This document shows, in pieces, positions 32,382 to 41,271 of a stretch of 64,000 nucleotides of DNA. The stretch is from Enteroscipio rubneri (GTDB lineage: Bacteria > Actinomycetota > Coriobacteriia > Coriobacteriales > Eggerthellaceae), in assembly GCF_002899715.1 (NCBI RefSeq), contig NZ_PPEK01000001.1:434001-498000 (forward strand). The letters run 5' to 3'. How positions within the stretch are numbered: the stretch's first letter is position 1; each line of letters opens with the position of its first letter. The position numbers and the translations under genes are program-made. The notes below the pieces were generated by a model that saw nothing but the letters and a program-made list of their open reading frames with translations, searched no databases and was not told the origin of the DNA.

Positions 32382-35093
32382 CTAGCGCACGAACTTTGCC
32401 AACAGGCGCACGAGCAGGCTCGGTTTGCGGCTTTTGGCCCCTGGGGCGGGATGCTTCGCGAGCGTCTGCTCTGGAGCGCTGGCCGGGATCGTGCCCGTTC
32501 GGGGCGGCTCGATCTCGTCGGCTTCGAGCGCCGGATGCGTTGCGGGCTGTGATGCATTCTGTGCACGAGGCGCCTTGGGCGACTGCGTCGTGGGCGATGC
32601 TGCACTCTGCACCGATACGCGCGCCGCCTCGGCCGCCCGCGCTGCCGCAAGCGCCGCCGCCTCGGCCGCGGCGGCGGCATCCAGCGCTGCAACTTCGGGC
32701 TCCGTGCTTGAAACCGCCAGGGTATCCTCGGCAGCCTCGTTCGCTGCCATGAGCTGAGCTGCGCGCCGACGCGCAGCGTCGCGGGAAGCCTCTTCTTCCG
32801 CAGCCTCAAGCCTGCGCTGTTGTGCGCGCCTGATCAGGAACTCCTGTGACTCGAACAGCTCTGTGACGCCGTCGTCGCTTTCTTCGGCGAACGCACCAAG
32901 AGGCGTGTAACTCTTGTCCGGCATGAGCTCGCGCAGTTTGGCGGTGTCGCGCATGCACAGATCCAGGTAGCCGACGATCTGGTCACGTAGCTCGTCGTCG
33001 AGGATAGGCCAGGCTATCTCGATGCGCTTGTCCATATTGCGCGTCATGAGGTCGGCGCTTGACAGGTACAGCTTCATGTTCTCGCGCGGACCGAATCCGT
33101 AGATGCGGCTGTGCTCGAGCAGCCTGCCCACGATGGAGATCACCCGCACGTTGTCGGTGAAGCCCTCAAGCCTCGGCACGATGCACGAGATGCCGCGAAC
33201 AAACAGCGTCACCGGCACGCCTGCCTGCGACGCTTCGACGATCTTCTCGATCACATCCTTGTCGGTGACGGAGTTCGTCTTGAAGTAGAGCCCGCACGGC
33301 TCTCCTGCCCGTGCTCTCTCGATCTCATGGTCGATGCCTGTGATGATCATTGGCTTGATCTGCAGCGGAGCAACCCAGAGGATGTCGTAGTTATCGGAGG
33401 TATTCTCCAGTCCCATATTGCGGAAGAACTCGGTCGCGTCACGGCCGAACGTCTCGTCGGTCGTGATGAACGACAGGTCGGTGTAGAGCTTCGCTGTCTT
33501 CTCGTTGTAGTTGCCCGTGCCCAGCTGCGTGATGTGCTGCAAGCCGCGCTCTGTCTGGCGCGTGATGCAGCAGATCTTCGAGTGCACCTTGAAGTCGCGG
33601 AAGCCGTAGATGACGTTGCAGCCGGCCTCTTCGAAACGCTGCGACCACTCGATGTTGTTGCTCTCGTCGAATCGCGCGCGCAGTTCGAACAGCGCAGTCA
33701 CCTCCTTGCCGTTCTCGGCTGCAGCGATAAGCGCTTCGGCGAGGTGCGACTGGCTGGCTAGGCGGTACAGCGTGATCTTGATGGAGATGACCGACGGGTC
33801 GCTTGCCGCCTCCCGCAGAAGCTGCACGAAGGGATCCATGCTCTCGTAGGGGTACGACAGCAACACTTCCTTCTCGAGCACCTGGTCGATGACGGGACGG
33901 TTATGGTCGAGGCAGGCGGGCCATTGTGGCGAGAACGGCACGTTTGTCAGTGGTGCGCGCTTCTTTTCCGGCAGGCGTCCGGGAAGCCCGAACGTGTAGC
34001 TCATGTCGAGCGGGACCGTGGTTGAGTACACCTGATGCGGCTTGAGGTTCAGCCGCTTGAGCAGGAGCTTGCCGACGGTTGACGAGAGCGGTCGCTCGCT
34101 TTCTAGCCTCACGGGCGCCAGACGAGCGCGCTTCTTGAGGATGCGCTTCATGTGCTCGCGGTAGTCCTCGTCGCTTTCGTCGGTGCCCTCGGTGGCGTCG
34201 AGGTCGGCATTACGCGTGACGCAAATGACGTTGGTGTGCTTGACCGTGTACATCGAGAATATTTCGGCGGCCACCATCTCGATGGCATGTTCGAGCAGGA
34301 TGAACTGCATGCCGGACTCTGGCAGCGCGATAACGCGATCGCACTGCCGCGGCATGGGCACGAGGCCCAGCGTCACGCCTTCGGCGCCGAGATTCTTGGC
34401 CTTGTCGGTTTTGGCCGGCTTCTCAACCCCTTTGCTCTTCTTGGCGCTCTCTTCTTCGTTGAGGCGCACGACAACGTAAAGCGCGCCGTTCTCAAGGTGG
34501 GGGAATGGGTGACGCGCATTGATGATCTGCGGCGAGAGGAACGGCATGACATTTTTGCGCACGTGTTCGGCTAGGAAGGCGCGCTGCTCTTCGGTCAAAT
34601 CCTCGGGGCGCAGGTGATTCACGCCGTGCTCGGCGAGCAGGTGGCGCACCTGCTCGAACGTGCGCTCTTGGATGGGGTAGAGCTCGTGGCATCGTGCGTA
34701 GATGGCGTCGAGTTGCTCGGAAGGGGTCATGCCGGACTTCGAGTCGATGATCTGCTTCTTTACAAGCGACAGGTCGGTCAGGCTGCCGACGCGCACCATG
34801 AAGAACTCCTGCAGGTTGCTCCAGAAGATGGAGATGAAGTTCAGGCGCTCAAGCAAGGGCACCGTCTCGTCGGCACCCTGGTCGAGCACGCGCTCATTGA
34901 ACGTGAGCCATGATAGTTCGCGGTTCTGCATGTAAGGGGCAGCCTTCTGCGCCCCAGCGCTTTCGATGTCTTCGGGCGATCGCCCATCGGGTTCGGCCTG
35001 CCGTTCGACGCCAGTGGCGCTTCCAAGGCTGTTCGATGCGTTATCCGATGATGCTGCCGATTCCGAGCCGATCGATGATTGCTTGGCTTCCAT
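32382..35093 (-). CDS. ppk: Polyphosphate kinase 1 with a low-complexity C-terminal extension
   Basis: A 903-residue enzyme that polymerises the gamma-phosphate of ATP into polyphosphate. The N-domain starts with YMQNRELSWLTFNERVLDQG. The autophosphorylated His is in FKVHSKICCITR (near residue 505), and the second conserved His is in GRLLEHSRIYGFGP. Typical PPK1 is about 690-730 residues. Here about 180 residues follow, rich in Ala, Glu and Arg and then Pro/Ser, ending in an amphipathic KPSLLVRLLAKFVR. A 50-residue Ser/Ala-rich N-terminal stretch also precedes the domain. The start ATG at 35093 follows GGGAAGGGAG. The ppx gene ends 49 bases upstream, so ppx and ppk form one operon. Confidence 0.95.
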   Translation of the reverse strand: MEAKQSSIGSESAASSDNASNSLGSATGVERQAEPDGRSPEDIESAGAQKAAPYMQNRELSWLTFNERVLDQGADETVPLLERLNFISIFWSNLQEFFMVRVGSLTDLSLVKKQIIDSKSGMTPSEQLDAIYARCHELYPIQERTFEQVRHLLAEHGVNHLRPEDLTEEQRAFLAEHVRKNVMPFLSPQIINARHPFPHLENGALYVVVRLNEEESAKKSKGVEKPAKTDKAKNLGAEGVTLGLVPMPRQCDRVIALPESGMQFILLEHAIEMVAAEIFSMYTVKHTNVICVTRNADLDATEGTDESDEDYREHMKRILKKRARLAPVRLESERPLSSTVGKLLLKRLNLKPHQVYSTTVPLDMSYTFGLPGRLPEKKRAPLTNVPFSPQWPACLDHNRPVIDQVLEKEVLLSYPYESMDPFVQLLREAASDPSVISIKITLYRLASQSHLAEALIAAAENGKEVTALFELRARFDESNNIEWSQRFEEAGCNVIYGFRDFKVHSKICCITRQTERGLQHITQLGTGNYNEKTAKLYTDLSFITTDETFGRDATEFFRNMGLENTSDNYDILWVAPLQIKPMIITGIDHEIERARAGEPCGLYFKTNSVTDKDVIEKIVEASQAGVPVTLFVRGISCIVPRLEGFTDNVRVISIVGRLLEHSRIYGFGPRENMKLYLSSADLMTRNMDKRIEIAWPILDDELRDQIVGYLDLCMRDTAKLRELMPDKSYTPLGAFAEESDDGVTELFESQEFLIRRAQQRRLEAAEEEASRDAARRRAAQLMAANEAAEDTLAVSSTEPEVAALDAAAAAEAAALAAARAAEAARVSVQSAASPTTQSPKAPRAQNASQPATHPALEADEIEPPRTGTIPASAPEQTLAKHPAPGAKSRKPSLLVRLLAKFVR

Positions 35094-35142
35094 GGGCGCT
35101 CCCTTCCCGTGCTCTCCCCGTGCCCCTTCGGACCCTCTCGTG

Positions 35143-36066
35143 CTAGCTCAGCATGCGCTCAATGAGATACCCCTCGCGCACGCCGTATTTGCAGATCTCA
35201 AGACGCTCGGCGCCCAGCTCCTCGAAGAGGGCGAGGAGGATGACGCAGCCCGGTACGAGCGTGTGTATGCGCTCCGCTGATGCCTTGAGCGCGGTGTGCG
35301 CGAACGTGTCGGGATCCTCATGACACCATTCCAGTATCGCACGAATCTCGTCCGCCGTCATGGATTTCGGCCGGACGATGTCGCCTGCGGCCTGCGCCTG
35401 CATCTTGGCGGCGGCGCGAACGCTGCCGCCGATGCCGTAGAGAACCGATGCGCGATAGGCCCGCGCATCCGGAAGCGCTCCCAAACGCGCGCGCAGGCGG
35501 CAGGCAATGGCCTCCGACTCTGTAGCGGTCGGCAAGATGCCTCGCACGTAGCGTGCGAATGACGAAAGCGACCCTTGGCCCATGCTTGCGTTGTCGAAGT
35601 CGCGTCCTCCGTCAATGCGCGTGAGCTCCGTCGAGCCGCCGCCGATATCCACGAGAGTCCCCCGCTCCACCGTGCGGTCCCACGTTGCGCCCACGAAGCC
35701 GAGATGCGCTTCGTCCTGCGCGGATAGCAGCGCGATGGAGAGCCCGGAGCGCTTCTCGATGGCGTCCACGGCCTCCTGGCAGTTCGAAGCATTGCGCAGC
35801 ACGGCAGTGGCGAAGACATCGAGTCTTCTGCAGTCGAAGTACCGCGCGCGCTTCGCATGGCCCCGCAGCACGCTCGCCGCCTTCTCGATGCCTGCTTCCG
35901 TGAAGACGCCGTCGGACACGTAAGCAGCCAGGCCCGCCATTACCTTGTCGTTGATAAGGCTTTTGAAGCTCTTGGGCGCACAGTCTCCGGGGCCGTTCCC
36001 CTTCACCTCGTACACGACGAGGCGGATCGAGTTCGATCCAAGGTCTATCACTCCGTAGTTCAGCAT
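35143..36066 (-). CDS. ppx: Exopolyphosphatase / guanosine pentaphosphate phosphohydrolase family (Ppx/GppA)
   Basis: A 307-residue protein of the actin-like ATPase fold. MLNYGVIDLGSNSIRLVVYE and GTLVDIGGGSTELTRI are the two phosphate-binding loops of the Ppx/GppA family. It matches the short form lacking the C-terminal HD-like domain. It removes terminal phosphates from polyphosphate, or hydrolyses pppGpp; the neighbouring ppk favours polyphosphate. The start ATG at 36066 gives the canonical N-terminus. A candidate -10 for this operon (TACAAT on the minus strand) lies at 36125-36130. Confidence 0.9.
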   Translation of the reverse strand: MLNYGVIDLGSNSIRLVVYEVKGNGPGDCAPKSFKSLINDKVMAGLAAYVSDGVFTEAGIEKAASVLRGHAKRARYFDCRRLDVFATAVLRNASNCQEAVDAIEKRSGLSIALLSAQDEAHLGFVGATWDRTVERGTLVDIGGGSTELTRIDGGRDFDNASMGQGSLSSFARYVRGILPTATESEAIACRLRARLGALPDARAYRASVLYGIGGSVRAAAKMQAQAAGDIVRPKSMTADEIRAILEWCHEDPDTFAHTALKASAERIHTLVPGCVILLALFEELGAERLEICKYGVREGYLIERMLS

Positions 36067-36413
36067 AGCGCCATCCTGTCCGGCCGGTCGTATCGGCGTG
36101 GCGAGTCGGGTTCGCTTCCTTTCCATTGTAGACAAAAGCGGCCTTCGCCGGTCAGGGTTTTCGAATCCGACGATTATGTTTTACCGAATTTTGACGAAAG
36201 CCGCCGAAGTGCGCATTGCCGACGTGCTGCAAACCTGATCCGGTCCGGGATTCTGCGACGAGGGAAGGCGAGCTTGGGCGCATCTCGATGAGGAGGCCGA
36301 TATCCGCACGTGATCGTAAGGATGCGCTGGTTGGCCTCAAGCATCTACGTGCAGGAGGCCCGCAAGGCTGTGCTATGATGGGGTCTTGATCTCGGAAGAG
36401 GGGAGACCGACCC
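36067..36413. promoter_or_regulatory. Divergent promoter region between ppx-ppk and the PPK2 gene
   Basis: These 347 bases carry no gene. On the plus strand TATGAT at 36374-36379, 35 bases before the PPK2 start, is a reasonable -10 box without a clear -35. On the minus strand TACAAT (36130-36125) could serve ppx. The shared region would allow joint control of polyphosphate synthesis and use, but no Pho-box-like direct repeats were recognised. Confidence 0.4.
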
Positions 36414-38186
36414 ATGCTGGAAACCGTGGATTTCTCGCTGGAACCGTTGCCGAAAGAGGAGTACAAGGTTCGTCGCGACAAGCTCATGGAGCAGCTCGTG
36501 GTTCTGCAGCAGCAGGCGCGGCAGCAGGGCGTGGGTCTCGTTGTCTTGTTCGAGGGCTGGAACGGCGCCGGCAAGGGCAGCCGCATCTCCGACCTCATGT
36601 TCAATCTCGATGCGCGTGCGACGTCCGTGGCCGTGACGGAGGATCTCGATATCGAAGCGGCCCGCACGTTCGCCGGCGCACCCTACGGCGTGACGGGCTT
36701 TTATCCGGTCATGCAGAAGTTCTGGGAGGAACTCGGTCCGCGGGGCAACATCACATTCTACGATCGCGGCTGGTACACGGCCGCGACGCAGCACATGCTC
36801 TACACCGAATTCGGGGACCTGTCCCTCGACGAGGTACGCGAGAAGCATAAGGGCGCGGACGACACCCGGAAGGACAAGCGCGAGAAGAAGGGACCGGCGG
36901 CGCTCGTCGCCCAGGCGCGCGATGAACGGCAAAGCGACGCGCTGCGTCGCTATCTCACATCCGTTGCGGATTTCGAGCAGCAGCTTGTCGACGACGGGTA
37001 CCTGGTGGTGAAGTTCTTCGTCCATGTGACGCAGGAAGCCCAGGAGAAGCGTCTTTTGCGCTTGCGCAACGATCCGGCGACGCGCTGGCGCGTCAGCAAA
37101 GAGAAGCTTGCGAGTGCGCGCAACTACGCCCAGGCCTATCGGCTCTACGACAACCTGTTGGAGGGCAGCGACTTCTCGTACGCCCCTTGGCATCTGCTCA
37201 ATGGCGAAGACAAGCGCCGCGCCAATCTCGAGATCGCTGAAACCTTGGTGCTGGAATTGGAGAAAGCGCTCTCGGCCCAACCCGACGAGGATGCCTCCGC
37301 GGCTGCGGCCAAGGCGCAGGCGAACTCCTCGGGCGCGATCGAGGAAGCGCCGCTGTTTGGCCGTCCGTCCGAGGAAGAGGCGCGCATTCGGAAAGAGGCC
37401 GAGCGCGAAGCCGCCGAGGCGAGCGCCCGCGCTCCGCGCGCCTCGAAGTTCCGCCTGATCGAGAAGCCTCCTCGGCTCGACGAGGTGGACCACTCCCTTA
37501 TCCTCGATCCCGATGCGTACAAGGTCGCACTTAAACGAGAGCAAAAGCGGCTGAACCGGCTTGAGATGGAGATGTACCAGAAGCGCATTCCTCTTATGAT
37601 CATGTACGAGGGCTGGGACGCTGCTGGCAAAGGCGGCAGCATCAAGCGCGTGGCGCAGGCGCTCGATGCGCGCGCCTACACGATCTTCCCGAGTCCCGCG
37701 CCTACAAAGCCCGAGCTCATGCACCCCCACCTGTGGCGCTATTGGACACGCCTGCCAAAGGCGGGGCACGTGGGCATATACGATCGCAGCTGGTATGGGC
37801 GCGTGCTGGTTGAACGCGTGGAGGGTTTTGCTGCGCCTTCCGAATGGGCGCGCGCCTACGACGAGATAAACGAGTTCGAGCTTGAACTTGTGCGTTGGGG
37901 AGCCATCCTCTTGAAGTTCTGGGTGGACGTGAGTCCTGAGGAGCAGCTGCAGCGTTTCCATGATCGACAGAACGATCCGGCCAAGCAGTGGAAGATAACC
38001 GATGAGGATTGGCGCAACCGCGATAAGTATCCCCAGTACAAAGCCGCAGTAGAGGATATGTTCCGCCTTACATCCACACCGTTCGCCCCCTGGATCGTGC
38101 TCGAAAGCGATGACAAGCGTCATGCGCGGGTCAAAGCGCTCAAAATAATCAACGAGGCCCTAGAAGCGCGCTTGCGCGAAAACTGA
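36414..38186 (+). CDS. pap: Two-domain class II polyphosphate kinase 2 (polyphosphate:AMP phosphotransferase)
   Basis: A 590-residue protein built of two PPK2 domains. The first has the Walker A motif EGWNGAGKGS near residue 47 and ITFYDRGWYTAA. The second has EGWDAAGKGGSIKR near residue 400 and VGIYDRSWYGRVLVERVEGF. Fused two-domain PPK2 proteins are class II enzymes, which phosphorylate AMP to ADP with polyphosphate. A charged linker of about 90 residues with an Ala/Glu-rich stretch joins them. Both Walker motifs look intact. The usual pattern in the family is that the C-terminal domain is catalytic. The ATG at 36414 follows AGAGGGGAGA. It is divergent from ppx-ppk. Confidence 0.92.
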   Translation: MLETVDFSLEPLPKEEYKVRRDKLMEQLVVLQQQARQQGVGLVVLFEGWNGAGKGSRISDLMFNLDARATSVAVTEDLDIEAARTFAGAPYGVTGFYPVMQKFWEELGPRGNITFYDRGWYTAATQHMLYTEFGDLSLDEVREKHKGADDTRKDKREKKGPAALVAQARDERQSDALRRYLTSVADFEQQLVDDGYLVVKFFVHVTQEAQEKRLLRLRNDPATRWRVSKEKLASARNYAQAYRLYDNLLEGSDFSYAPWHLLNGEDKRRANLEIAETLVLELEKALSAQPDEDASAAAAKAQANSSGAIEEAPLFGRPSEEEARIRKEAEREAAEASARAPRASKFRLIEKPPRLDEVDHSLILDPDAYKVALKREQKRLNRLEMEMYQKRIPLMIMYEGWDAAGKGGSIKRVAQALDARAYTIFPSPAPTKPELMHPHLWRYWTRLPKAGHVGIYDRSWYGRVLVERVEGFAAPSEWARAYDEINEFELELVRWGAILLKFWVDVSPEEQLQRFHDRQNDPAKQWKITDEDWRNRDKYPQYKAAVEDMFRLTSTPFAPWIVLESDDKRHARVKALKIINEALEARLREN

Positions 38187-38261
38187 GATCGCGTTACTAT
38201 GGGCTGCAACACTTGAGCGACCGTGCGCTTTCGAGCGCTTGAACAAAAAGGGGTAATCAGC

Positions 38262-38378
38262 ATGTCGATATTTGGATTCGATGTTCCCATGGAGGCCATC
38301 TGGATTATCGTGGCCGTCATCGTGCTCATCATCATCGCGTTCATTGCGAAGGGATTCATCGACGAGATGAAGAAGTAG
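38262..38378 (+). CDS. 38-residue single-pass membrane protein
   Basis: The frame MSIFGFDVPMEAIWIIVAV continues with a hydrophobic IIAFIAKGF and ends with DEMKK. It thus has one transmembrane helix (about residues 12-30), an acidic/amphipathic start and a basic tail. ATG at 38262 follows AAGGGG eight bases upstream, and a strong terminator begins 46 bases after the stop, so the unit looks like a real gene. It lies 75 bases behind the PPK2 gene. No family is recognised; it could be a regulatory micropeptide of a membrane partner. Confidence 0.7.
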   Translation: MSIFGFDVPMEAIWIIVAVIVLIIIAFIAKGFIDEMKK

Positions 38379-38424
38379 GCGTACGGGCCCTGTCGGTCGC
38401 GATAATTGCGCTTTTGTTTGCATT

Positions 38425-38454
38425 ACGCCCCCTTTCCGGGGGCGTTTGTTTATT
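38425..38454 (+). terminator. Rho-independent terminator
   Basis: ACGCCCCC (38425-38432) pairs with GGGGGCGT (38438-38445) around TTTCC and is followed by TTGTTTATT. It ends the PPK2/micropeptide unit. Confidence 0.88.
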
Positions 38455-38539
38455 ATGATACCGATCCGGCAAGGTGAGCCTGCAGAGGCAAGGAACGTCT
38501 CGCGGCATCCCTTCCACGACGATCGTTCGAAAGGTGGAT

Positions 38540-39688
38540 ATGGTCGAATCTCGACAGCATCCCGATCCTCCCCGGCGTGAACGTCCGGCGCGGGATCGTT
38601 CTGACGCGAGAGCCGGCGCCCCGGCGCCGCGCAGCGTGCGGCCTGCGGCTGGTCCTGCGAAGCCTGGGCATGTGGCAGGCGGAGCCGGTGCGAGTCGTTC
38701 TGCAGCGGGCCGACAAAGCGCGACGCGGCCCGTCGCTCGCCAGGGGGCGCATCGGGCCGCAGAATCACCGCAGGGAGCATTCCGCGCAGTGCAGCCGGGC
38801 AGTAGGAGGGGAATGGGCGCAAGCCGGCATTCCTCGGGAGCGCCTCGTAAGAAGGGCGGTCCGTGGCGTGTCGTATTCTGGATTGCGCTCGTTGTGCTCG
38901 TGGCGTCGCTTGCATCGCTTGGCGCTCTTATCTTCAGCTACTGGCAGGGGCAAAGCTCCTATGAAGAACTAGCCGAACAGGAGTTCACGGCGCCCGACGA
39001 CATCGAAGGCGCGAGTCTGGCTGATTTTTCCGTCGACTGGGATGCATTGCGCGCGATTAATCCTGATATTGTGGGTTGGGTGTTCGTGCCCGGTTCGGAG
39101 ATAAACTATCCCATCGTGCATACGGCCGACAACGAATACTATCTTACGCACGACTTCAAAGGGACCGAGGGCTTTCTTGCCAAGCACGGCGCCATCTTCC
39201 TCGCGGCTGAGAACGAGGGCGATTTCTCCGATCCGAACAACCTCGTCTACGGCCACAACATGCGCGACGGCTCCATGTTCGCCTCCATCACCGGCATGAC
39301 CGACCAAGCGCGTTTCGACGAGCTTCGCACCGTGTACATCCTCACGCCACAGGGAAACTACCGTCTGCGGACGTTTTCGCTCGTGCATTGCGCGGCCGAC
39401 GATCCGCTCGCTCAAATGACGTTTTCGAGCGAGGAAGAGCGCGTGTCGTACGTCCAGGACAAGATGGACCGGTCGGTGGTCCTGGCCTCTGACATTCCAG
39501 CTGCCTCTGACACGACGAAGACCTTCGCATTCTCCACATGCGACAGCCTTCCCACTGACGGGCGCTACGTGCTGTTCGCATCCGTTGTAGAGAGTACGTT
39601 CGCTGCTTCCGCAGATGGGGGCGCAGCTCCTGTCGACCCTGACGACCCTGCAGCCGTCGACGGCGCGTCGAAGGAGGCGACTTCGTGA
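38540..39688 (+). CDS. Class B sortase with a long basic cytosolic N-terminus
   Basis: A 382-residue protein. The first 115 residues are Arg/Pro/Ala-rich and cytosolic; one membrane helix follows (VVFWIALVVLVASLASLGAL). The sortase domain has NPDIVGWVFVPGSEINYPIV, the catalytic His in LVYGHNM (near 238), the Cys in FAFSTCDSLP (near 334) and the Arg in GRYVLFA. These are class B features. It cleaves sorting signals and links proteins to the cell wall. No LPxTG-type substrate gene is seen nearby. The start ATG at 38540 follows AAAGGTGG. Its stop overlaps the GTG of purF, an odd coupling with purine synthesis. Confidence 0.9.
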   Translation: MVESRQHPDPPRRERPARDRSDARAGAPAPRSVRPAAGPAKPGHVAGGAGASRSAAGRQSATRPVARQGAHRAAESPQGAFRAVQPGSRRGMGASRHSSGAPRKKGGPWRVVFWIALVVLVASLASLGALIFSYWQGQSSYEELAEQEFTAPDDIEGASLADFSVDWDALRAINPDIVGWVFVPGSEINYPIVHTADNEYYLTHDFKGTEGFLAKHGAIFLAAENEGDFSDPNNLVYGHNMRDGSMFASITGMTDQARFDELRTVYILTPQGNYRLRTFSLVHCAADDPLAQMTFSSEEERVSYVQDKMDRSVVLASDIPAASDTTKTFAFSTCDSLPTDGRYVLFASVVESTFAASADGGAAPVDPDDPAAVDGASKEATS

Positions 39689-41151
39689 GCGGATCGGTGC
39701 TACCAGGTGGGCGTCCCGACCGCCCGGAAGAGGAGTGTGCCGTGTTCGGCGTGTTCGCCCCCGGCGAGGACGTTGCCCGCATGGCCTGCTTCGGGCTGCA
39801 GGCGCTGCAGCACCGCGGGCAGGAGAGCGCCGGCATCGCCGTGGGCGACGGCGAGACCGTGATGGCGGCGAAGGACCTGGGCCTGGTGACGCAGGTGTTC
39901 GACGAGGCTACCCTCGCGGCGCTCGAGGGCTTTGTGGCCGTGGGCCATGCCCGTTACTCCACGAGTGGCGGTGCCGCGTCGTGGGAGGCTGCCCAGCCGC
40001 ACATCTCGGCTATCGACGACGTGCTCATTGCGCTGGCGCACAACGGCACGCTTGTGAACACGAGCCGCCTGCGCGCCCGCCTCGTGGACGAGGGCGTGCA
40101 GTTCCGCTCGAACACCGACAGCGAAGTGGCCGCGAAGGTTATCGGCCAGGTGACGCGGGCCACGCACCACCTGCGCAACGGCATCCGCCGCGCCATGGAG
40201 GATCTGTCGGGCGCCTACGCCATGGTGCTGGCCAGCCCCGACTCGCTCTACGCGTTCCGCGACCCGAACGGCATCCGCCCGCTGTGCATCGGCGAGCTGC
40301 CGGACGGCCGCGGCTGGGTGGTGTCCAGCGAGACGTGCGGGCTGGACATCGTGGGCGCGCGCTACGTGCGCGACGTCGCCCCGGGCGAGATCGTGCGTTT
40401 CAACGAGGACGGCATGCACGCTGAGCAGGGCGTTCCCGCAGGCAGGCCGGCCGCGTGCATCTTCGAGTACGTGTACTTCGCCCGCCCCGACAGCGTGATC
40501 GACGGGCAGAGCGTGTACCAGGCCCGCCGCAGCATGGGGCGCATCCTGGCGCAGGAGGCGCCCGTGGAGGCCGACCTCGTGCTGGGCGTGCCCGACTCGG
40601 GCGTGCCGCCGGCCCTCGGGTTCGCGGCCGAGAGCGGCATCCCGTATGCCGACGGCATCGTGAAGAACCGCTACGTGGGCCGCACGTTCATCGAGCCCAC
40701 CCAGGCCATGCGGCAGCTGGGCATTCGCCTGAAGCTGAACCCGCTGCGCTCGGTGATCGAGGGGCAGCGCCTCGTGGTCATCGACGACAGCATCGTGCGC
40801 GGCAACACTTCCAAGAAGCTCGTGCAGATGCTGCGCGACGCGGGGGCGGCGGAGGTGCACCTGCGCATTGTGAGCCCGGAGGTCAGGTGGCCGTGCTTCT
40901 ACGGCATCGACACCGACACGCGCGACCAGCTTATCGCGGCGAACATGACGCTTGACGAGATGAACGCGTGGATCGGCTCGGATACGCTCGCGTTCATCTC
41001 GCTCGCGGGTCTGCGAGCCGCCGTGCCCGACGCGCGGTGCCAGGGGTTCTGCGATGCCTGCTTTACCGGGGACTATCCGGTGGCCGTTCCCGAGGCGGCG
41101 GCTCGCAAGAGTGGTGCGACGATGAGGCGTGACGCGAGCGAGGATGCCTGA
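39685..41151 (+). CDS. purF: Amidophosphoribosyltransferase (Fe-S type)
   Basis: A 488-residue enzyme for the first step of purine synthesis, making phosphoribosylamine from PRPP and glutamine. The N-terminal nucleophile is Cys18 in EEECAVFGVF, to be exposed by removal of a 17-residue propeptide. LQALQHRGQESAGIAVGD belongs to the glutaminase domain, and VVIDDSIVRGNTSKKL is the PRPP loop. The C-terminal CQGFCDACFTGDYPV matches the cysteine ligands of the Bacillus-type 4Fe-4S enzyme, which is oxygen-sensitive. GTG at 39685 overlaps the sortase stop. A 120-base gap precedes purM. Confidence 0.95.
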   Translation: MSGSVLPGGRPDRPEEECAVFGVFAPGEDVARMACFGLQALQHRGQESAGIAVGDGETVMAAKDLGLVTQVFDEATLAALEGFVAVGHARYSTSGGAASWEAAQPHISAIDDVLIALAHNGTLVNTSRLRARLVDEGVQFRSNTDSEVAAKVIGQVTRATHHLRNGIRRAMEDLSGAYAMVLASPDSLYAFRDPNGIRPLCIGELPDGRGWVVSSETCGLDIVGARYVRDVAPGEIVRFNEDGMHAEQGVPAGRPAACIFEYVYFARPDSVIDGQSVYQARRSMGRILAQEAPVEADLVLGVPDSGVPPALGFAAESGIPYADGIVKNRYVGRTFIEPTQAMRQLGIRLKLNPLRSVIEGQRLVVIDDSIVRGNTSKKLVQMLRDAGAAEVHLRIVSPEVRWPCFYGIDTDTRDQLIAANMTLDEMNAWIGSDTLAFISLAGLRAAVPDARCQGFCDACFTGDYPVAVPEAAARKSGATMRRDASEDA

Positions 41152-41271
41152 TAAGGTGTGCCAAGTGCGTTGCGCATACATGGACACTGTGGAAAAGACG
41201 GCACTCGTTTTTGGGTAGCCGAGCGAATGAAGGGGGCGGCAGCACGCCAGCCCAGGATGCAAGGAGCAAGA

